NCBI RefSeq assembly: GCF_024323335.1
Contig: NC_066582.1
Span: 94,484,944-94,548,943, forward strand
Source: Lathyrus oleraceus
Lineage: Eukaryota > Streptophyta > Magnoliopsida > Fabales > Fabaceae
Direction of reading: 5' to 3'
DNA length: 64,000 nucleotides
The notes beneath the pieces are model-generated. The model worked only from the letters and a program-made list of their open reading frames with translations. It did not search any database and was not told where the DNA came from. Shown here in pieces: positions 57,640 to 64,000 of this stretch; positions within the stretch are counted from its first letter, which is position 1, and each line of letters opens with the position of its first letter. Position numbers and translations under genes: made by a program.

Positions 57640-58372
57640 ATATCTTAACAAAAATATGATTGTAATGCAATGTGCTTCTAACAAAACGCAAATATTACAG
57701 AGTTATAAGAATAACAGTTTTTCACGTAAGAGCAGCAGCTCGTGAAAACGTAAGGGAGGATGAATAAGAGATGTTGTATTCTTGTGTGTCTCAGGTGTAT
57801 TACCTTGTGAAGTATTCAGTCCTTTATATAGGCGTTGAGAAGAACCGTTGGAGTGACGACAGGATCTTGGTCATTGAAGACTGTTTATTGTCATTACTCT
57901 CCTTGTTTCTTTCTAAAACAGTTTTGTGCGTGTCATAATTTCCTTCTAGAAATAGTTTATTTCCAAAATCAGATTTCTTTATGGTTACACGATCTGAACT
58001 GGTGAATCTGTATCAAAGTCTTGTTAGTCAGAGTTTAACTTCAAAGGTTGATTTTATCTGATCACATCTGAGTTTCTCTATGCTCTTGACTTCTTCAGAT
58101 TCGGAGCCTGGGTTCAGTCTTCTTTACCAGAGTTGCTGACTTCTTTCTATTTTGCTGGTACCTGTGTTGATCAGAGTCAGAACCTTCTGGACGCGTTTTC
58201 CTCTGAGCAGCATCTGATTGTTGAATTTTGTATCTGATGTTTTTATCTATCTAATTGTCTGATCAGAGTCCTGCACACTTAAGAAAAATTTCGTTAGAGT
58301 ACCATTTTTGTTTCATCCTTTGTTATCATCAGAGTCTTAGAGATACATTGTAGAACCAACTTTGTTCTTACA
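57640..58372 (-). repeat. 3' LTR of copia element IV, proximal part
   Basis: Begins on the minus strand with TGTAAGAACAAAGTTGG just after the polypurine tract (border at 58372). It contains a minus-strand TATATAAA (57823-57830) as promoter candidate. Bases 57640-57644 are the right ATATC copy. Together with 52465-52742 this makes one interrupted LTR. Confidence 0.85.
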
Positions 58373-58390
58373 ATCTCCCCCTTTTTGATG
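58373..58390 (-). promoter_or_regulatory. Polypurine tract of copia element IV
   Basis: Minus strand AAAAAGGGGGAGAT directly before the 3' LTR. Further G-runs of the same type occur at 58457-58465, 58631-58644 and 58951-58960. Multiple polypurine tracts are a described Sirevirus feature. Confidence 0.85.
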
Positions 58391-58785
58391 ATGACAAAAC
58401 AATACAGAGTAGAGGTGAAATAGTAAAAAAAACTTTTATATTAGATAAGGAAGGGGACTCCCCCTGAGTTAGATCCTTAGATAGATCAAAAGTTCTTACC
58501 GAACCTTCCTTGATTTAGTGCTTTAGCTACTTTCCTGCATATCTTTAGTCATTGATTTAGTAATAATTTTTAATAATGTTTGCAGTGCTTTGAGAAGATT
58601 TAGTTATGTTTCCATCAGATCTGTTTTAGTTCTCCCCCTTTTTGTCAGGATCAAAAAGACATAGCAAAACAAAAGGTTGGTATTGATAAATAAGAGCAAT
58701 TACAGATAAGCAACACATAAGGCAGATATCAGAAAGCAAAAGACACATCAAAATAGAGAAAGAAACAAACAATTAGCCTAGGTGC

Positions 58786-61206
58786 CTAAGGGTTTGGGGG
58801 CAGAGGCATCCTTTGGAGCAGCTGAGACAACATGTTCTGAATATTGTTGTTGACAGAATCCTGTTGATCTAGCCTAGCCCGAACTACTTGTTGTTCTTTC
58901 TGCAGTTCCTCCAGAGTCTTCAAGACCAGAGGGACAAACCTAGAGTTGGAGTGCTCCCCCTGAGTCAGTGTGTCAACTTTGACCTTGGCAGCTTCTTCTG
59001 CAGCAATACGAGTTGCTTCTTCAGCTTCGACTTTAGCTTTTGCCTCAGCCTCAGCAGCAACCATAGTAGCAGCATCAGCAACAACTTTCTCTTCAGCTTG
59101 TCTGATCTGCTGTTCTTCGTATTTGTGTGCTTTCTCTTCAGCTTCCTTCCTAGCTCGTTCTTCAGCCTCTCTGGCCAAGCTCTTGGAGCCTAATAACAGC
59201 GTCTCTGATGAAGTCGTTGTGGACTTGTTCAAAGAGGCCTTTCAGTTTGAAGGCTTTAGAGGTTATCCAACTGATCACTCTGTTCCAGTGGATCCTTACT
59301 GCAGAGGGATCATCACTAATGCCAGAATTGACCGTCAAAGACTTGATCTTCTCTACTGAAGACTCTGCAAAACCTGTATTGCTTCTTCTAGGGTAAGGAG
59401 GGTAGTCTTTGGTTCAGTGTCAGATGCTAGGGAGGATGGAGAAGGTGAGTTTGGGGCACTGAGATTTAGTGTGGGAGTTATGGAGGCAACGGAAGTTGTG
59501 GGTGTTGGAATGGTAGAGGGTGACTGTGTTGTTTGTTCAGGTTGTGGGTTTGGTTCAGATGGTAAGTGGGTTGGTTGTGGTTCAGAGTTGATTGGTTGTT
59601 CAGGAGGTGGATTTAGTTGTTGTGCAGGTGGTGGTGTTTGAGGTTGTTCAGATGTAGCTGGATTTGGATGTTCAGGAGGTGGGGAAGTGACTTCTGGTTC
59701 TGGTTCAGAGTGTGATGGTTGTTGAGAGGCCAGAGCACGGGCTTGTAGCTGAGCCATATTGGGGGATTAGGGGTCAGATGGTTCGTTGTCAGAGGAGAGT
59801 ATGTAGTATGGTGGGGATTATGGAGATGGTGATGATGATGGTGAAGTAGTTTCATTAAGCATTTCTGCTTCTAAAATGGGTAGTGTGGTGGTAGCAAGGT
59901 TGAATTTAAGTGAGGGTGGGTTAGAGGTTCTAGTGGTTGAGGGAGGGGTTTCAGAGGTAGTGCATATTGGAGTGGTTTGGGGAAGAGAATAAGCAAGGGG
60001 TTTTATTTTTACAGAGCGAGAGAGAGGTACATACTTACTTGGAGAGCCAGCCAGAGGGACTGGAGGTCTTGACCCAGAGGATTCTCCCAGCCTTACTTTC
60101 TTAGCCTTCTTGGACTTCTCAGAGGGCTCTCGCATCCTCTTCATGAAGTTTGGTGGATGCTCAGGTAGCCAGTCCATTGTGAAGTTAGAGATGTCCACCC
60201 CTTGATTGGCAAGGTCCTGTAGATAGTAAGCTACTACCTCTAGAGGGTCAATCCTGAAGAATAGGTAGAGTCTGTTGGGAATCTCCCTCTGATTCATGAG
60301 TGCTTCCCAGGAGGTGTCAAGTGTTGGTTTTGCTCTGACTTGATCAATGACTCCCATGCTCTTCAGATTCCGACCATTCACCGGTCTTCCAGTGTCTATA
60401 GTGACATCTTCCATGAGTCTGAGCTGAATCAAGTGATCCACTAAGCCACTCTCAATCAACACATCTGAAATAAGTCTCCCTAGAGGGATGTAGTTTCTGG
60501 TCTTCATGTTATTTCTGGTGTCTTTGACGGAGTCTCTGAGATACTTGAAAAGAAGTGTTGGCAGACAAAGTTTCAGCCCCTTGTGAATGCAGTCCAGGAT
60601 ACACTTCTGATCTGTGTTGATGTAGTCAGAAGAGTTTGATGCAAGGCGATGATGAATGGTGCCTAAGATGATCTTCAACCATACACAGAGGTTCTGATGG
60701 AGCTCCTTGTTCTTGGAGTGTTTACCTTCAACACTATGTTGAAATATGGTAGGGTTGATTTCCTGGGACAAGTATTTTGCCATAGGGTTTATGTTGTAGA
60801 TGCTTCTTCCTCCTGTCTTCTCCATATTCAGAAGGGAGGCAATGGATTTCTCAGTGATGACTATTTTGACCCCTAGAACATAGAAGATAATGTAGTGATC
60901 ATCTGAGTCTGCGAAACGCCAGAACTCCTTTACCAGATTTGTATACACAGGGCCACAGAGGCATTGAAAATAGGTTTCCCACCCTTATATTCTCAACTCT
61001 TCAGTTAGGTCTACTCCATTCTTCTTCATGTTCTCAAAGTCCACTAGTGACTCACATAGTACTTCCAGTTTTTCAAATGGTGTTACTAGGTGGATGTGAG
61101 GTTCACGATCGAGAATATGGGGTTCCCTGTAGATTGGGGTTGAGACGATGCCGGTGGTGGTTGTAGTTTGTTGACTTGAAATGGGTGTCTGTTCCGTTGA
61201 ATTCAT
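58786..61206 (-). pseudogene. Sirevirus env-like extra ORF, decayed
   Basis: Minus-strand ORF after pol, about 800 residues if uninterrupted; its 'envelope-like' name is a convention and its function is unproven. ATG at 61204-61206. The first half is a folded domain (VKEFWRFADSDDHYIIFYVLG, LLNMEKTGGRSIYN) of the kind labelled a putative plant transposon protein. A basic patch follows (EKSKKAKKVRLGE), then a long Pro/Ser/Thr-rich stretch (59350-59900). The C-terminus is an Ala/Glu-rich coiled coil (LAREAEERARKEAEEKA) ending in LLQRMPLPPNP. In-frame stops are at 60985-60987, 59818-59820, 59767-59769 and 59353-59355, and homology shifts frame between about 59352 and 59233. No clear signal peptide or membrane segment is seen. 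Confidence 0.75.
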
Positions 61207-61775
61207 TTGTTGGGAGAAATTGTAAAAAGATTATTGCTGAGAATCCATGAAAAACACAGTTGAAGATGAAGGTTGAAGGATGAAGAACTTGATGAAGGCT
61301 GCAGAAATCTTGAGGATGATGAAGAACTGAGAGAGAGGGTTTTAGTGTGGTCGTGAGTGTAAAAGTGTGCAATTGTAGTGTGTGAAATGAATTTATACAC
61401 ATTAGGATGCATGCAAAATGATAGTAATGAGGGAGTTTAATTGTTAGGACATTAAATGCAGCACGTTAACCAAGTAAGCACGTTTGGAGGAGAATGACTA
61501 CAGCCCATGATGGAGGTCTAATCCCCAAATCAGCATACTGCTTGAGGAGATTTCAAGACTCTGTCTCTTGATTTCTGCTAGACAGCTGTCTAGAAATTCC
61601 AAGGTCAGACGCAAGAGGTACCACATGTTACTTTATCTGATCTCCAAGAATACCAAAGGGTTGGATCCTGAGGATTTCTAATTCGGATAGCTTCTAACTG
61701 GTAGTAGCATCAAAGTCAGATATAGATTCCAGATGTTTACTTCAGAGTCTTATTTTGCTATTTCAGAGGCACATT
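61207..61775 (-). other. pol to env-like spacer of element IV
   Basis: Non-coding gap between the RNase H stop and the env-like ATG. The short ORFs overlapping it are low-complexity and not convincing. No promoter or repeat recognised. Confidence 0.5.
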
Positions 61776-62516
61776 TCATTCTGGACAAATTTGTATGTTT
61801 AAATTTTTCAAGATGAAGGAGAATTTATCTTCAGCGAGGGGTTTGGTAAAAATGTCAGCCCATTGATGGTCTGTATCAATAAATTTTAAAGTGATTACCC
61901 CTTTTTGAACATAGTCTCTAATGAAATGATGTTTTATTTCTATGTGCTTAGCTCTGGAATGCAAAATAGGATTCTTACTTAAACAGATGGCAGCAGTATT
62001 ATCACAGAAAATAGGAACGCTACTCTCAAAAATCAGAAGGTCTTCAAGTTTATTCTTCATCCAGAGCATCTGAGTAGTGCATAGTGATGCTGATATATAT
62101 TTTGCTTCTGCAGTGGACATAGCTATGGTTGATTGCCTTTTGTTGACCCAAGATATAAGATTATTTTCTAAGAACTGACAGTTCCCATATGTACTTTTTC
62201 GTTCCATTCCGTCCCTTACGTAATCTGCATCACAAAAACCAGAAAGTTTATACTCTGATGTTTTCTCATACATCATGCCTAGGTTATGGGTTCCTTTAAG
62301 ATACTTGAGGATTATTTTAACAGCTGTTAAATGAGATTCTCTAGGATCTGATTGGAATCTGGCATATAGACATACACTAAACAGAATATCAGGATGTGTA
62401 GCAGTCAAATAGAGAAGAGAGCCTATCATACCACGATAGAGCTTCTGACAAACCTTCTGGCTAATTTCTTCTTTTTCCAGAATGCAGGTTGGATGCATAG
62501 GTGTCTTAGCAGGTTT
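61776..62516 (-). pseudogene. pol: copia RNase H (element IV)
   Basis: C-terminal pol domain in the same frame as RT after TGA 62517-62519. Recognisable Ty1/copia RNase H motifs: GSLLYLTATHPDILFSV, the first Asp in SGFCDADYV, STAEAKYISAS, FCDNTAAICLSKNP and HSRAKHIEIKHHFIRD, with QWADIFTKPL near the end. It degrades the RNA strand of the RNA/DNA hybrid during reverse transcription. Confidence 0.92.
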
Positions 62517-63083
62517 TCATTCAGCCATTTTGAATTTCTTCAGAATGTCTTTTATGTATTTACTTTGATAAACATAGGTAGCTTCTGAAGCTTGATTGAT
62601 TTGAATCCATAGAAAGAACTTTAGTTCTTGCATTAAGCTCATTTCAAATTCTGCCTGCATTAGCTCAGAGAATTCTTGACATACAGAAGGGTTAGTTGAA
62701 CCAAAAATAATGTCATCAAGATATATCTGGCATATCATGAGATCACTTGTAATGTTTTTACATAAGAGTGTAGAGTCAACTTTTCCTCTAGTAAAGTCAT
62801 GTTCCAGAAGGAAGTTACTTAATCTATCATACCAAGATCTAGGAGCTTGTTTTAAACCGTATAGTGATTTCTTGAGTTTAAAAACGTGTTCTGGACATTT
62901 AGAGTTTTTGAAACCTGGAGGTTGACTGACATAAACTTCTTCTGATATATAACCATTAAGAAATGCACTCTTGACATCCATTTTATATAGTTTGATTGAA
63001 TGATTTACAGCAAATGAAACAAGTAAGCGAATAGATTCTAACCTGGCAACTAGGGAAAAGGTTTTATTGTAGTCAATTCCTTC
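62517..63083 (-). pseudogene. pol: copia reverse transcriptase (element IV)
   Basis: Contains the copia RT signature: MDVKSAFLNGYISEEVYV, QPPGF, KLKKSLYGLKQAPRSWYD, and the active site YLDD (62712-62723, minus strand) within IYLDDIIFGSTN. The frame is shared with upstream integrase but broken by TAA 63084-63086 (Gln expected in YSQQEGID) and at its end by TGA 62517-62519 (before KPAKTPMHP). Otherwise no indels are visible. Confidence 0.93.
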
Positions 63084-64000
63084 TTATTGACTATACCCTT
63101 GTGCCACCAGTCGTGCTTTGTTTCTGATTGCTTCTCCCTTTTCGTTCAGTTTGTTTCTGAACACCCATCTGGTTCCAATGATGTGAGTTCCTTTAGGCTT
63201 TGGAACAAGATCCCAGACGTCATTCTTTGAGAATTGATCTAGCTCTTCTTTCATAGCTAGAACCCAGTCGTTGTCTTGAAGTGCCTCATCATAAGAAGTA
63301 GGTTCGTCAGATTCACCTGACTTTTTTCTTTCAGATACCTCTGGTGCTTTAGTCTTTTCGTCAGAACCTGCAAGAGTAATCTCCAAATTTGCAAGTTTCT
63401 CAACTAGCTTTGACTTTTCAGGGTCAAGCTTATCATCAAATCTAACATGGATTGATTCTTCCATAATTTTGGTTTCTGTGTTGTATACTTTGTAGCCTTT
63501 AGAGCGTTTTGAGTATCCTAACATAATACCTTTTTGTGCTTTTGAGTCAAACTTGTTCAGATGTTCTTTAGTATTCAGGATAAAGCAAGAGCATCCAAAA
63601 GGATGGAAATAAGAAATGTTGGGTTTTCTTCCCTTACACAGTTCATAGGGAGTCTTTTCTAGAATATGTCTTATAGAGATTCTACTCTGAATATAACACG
63701 TTGTATTTACTGCTTCAGCCCAAAAGTGCTTAGCCACATTTGTTTCACTGATCATGGTTCTGGCCATCTCTTGGAGTGTCCTATTCTTCCTTTATACAAC
63801 TCCATTTTGTTGTGGAGTTCTAGGACAGGAGAAATCATGGGATATTCCATTAGAAACAAATAGTTCCTCAAAAATTTATTCTCAAATTCTCTACCATGAT
63901 CACTTCTGACTCTGATGATCTTAGAGTCAAATTCGTTTTGCACTTTAGAACAGAAGCTAGTGAATACAGAGTGAGACTCACTCTTGTGCTTTAGGAATTT
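63084..64000 (-). pseudogene. pol: copia integrase and RT N-terminus, partial (element IV)
   Basis: Runs in from the right edge. Integrase core motif RSDHGREFENKF is present. Homology then switches frame near 63870, and the catalytic Glu region reads GVV-stop-RKNRT, with TAA in place of Glu. After ATG 63765-63767 the frame is open: ARTMISETNVAKHFWAEAV, YELCKGRKPNISYFHPFGC, LGYSKRSKGYKVYN, a charged linker, then the RT start DNDWVLAMKEELDQFSKNDVW and GTRWVFRNKLNEKG. It would have integrated element cDNA; in this copy it is inactive. Confidence 0.9.

Larger units (their letters stand above)
52465..64000 (-). mobile_element. Sirevirus-like Ty1/copia element IV, 3' portion
   Basis: On the minus strand, from the right edge: integrase, reverse transcriptase, RNase H, an env-like extra ORF, several polypurine runs, then the 3' LTR. 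Integrase before RT defines Ty1/copia; the extra ORF after pol and the AAAGGGGGAGAT-type tracts are hallmarks of the Sirevirus (SIRE1/Maximus) lineage. The element inserted into the protease gene of element III. The LTR/host border near 52465 is uncertain by several bases because the other end is not in the window. Confidence 0.9.

Noticed and set aside
59417..59641. Plus-strand Gly/Val-rich ORF in the env-like region
   Set aside because: It is the antisense of the Pro-rich segment of the minus-strand env-like ORF.

Overview
The window is plant nuclear DNA, almost certainly from a legume and most probably tribe Fabeae (Pisum/Vicia/Lathyrus/Lens type). The basis is a dense nest of Ogre-type Ty3/gypsy retrotransposons (LTRs of about 3-5 kb, an extra ORF before gag, an intron between protease and reverse transcriptase, a second RNase H, a long repetitive 3' untranslated region) plus a Sirevirus-type Ty1/copia element. 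I see no host gene, tRNA, rRNA or bacterial feature.

Layout on the + strand. 1-15284: 3' half of Ogre element I (gag C-terminus, protease, intron, RT/RNase H, integrase, 4.6 kb 3' UTR) with its 3' LTR A. 15285-19888: LTR B, cut on its left by element I. 19889-23233: 'element II' remnant, an integrase fragment and 3' UTR joined directly to the end of LTR B. 23234-27964: LTR C. 27965-29251: fragment of LTR D. 29252-33975: LTR E, read as the 5' LTR of element III. 33976-34307 and 47446-52464: element III leader, ORF1, gag and part of protease. 34308-47445: a complete 13.1 kb element N nested in the element III leader, with near-identical LTRs and a perfect 5-bp target duplication, but with most of gag, RT, RNase H and integrase deleted. 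52465-64000: a minus-strand Sirevirus-like copia element (IV) inserted in the element III protease gene; its 3' LTR is itself split by a reverse-oriented solo Ogre LTR (G, 52743-57639) with TSD ATATC.

Inferred history: LTR D was hit by element III on its right and by the B/C chimera on its left; element I entered LTR B; N and copia IV entered element III; LTR G entered copia IV and collapsed to a solo LTR. Reading frames of I-IV carry nonsense codons that look mostly like C-to-T or G-to-A changes, as expected for methylated silenced DNA.

The most interesting signal is in the Ogre 3' UTRs. (a) Right after the integrase stop codon, three diverged copies (I, II, N) carry tandem three-tier stem-loops with the same plan (outer stem, A-rich strand, middle stem, 4-nt AAAA/AGTA bulge, short inner stem often closed by a GAAA loop), with paired substitutions that keep base pairing. 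(b) The next several kb are arrays of small hairpins whose arms vary together around near-constant loops. (c) A hairpin ends exactly where the polypurine tract begins, 9 nt before the 3' LTR, in all three copies. These suggest a structured-RNA 3' UTR in Ogre elements that I do not know to be described. All of this was read by eye without folding or alignment software.
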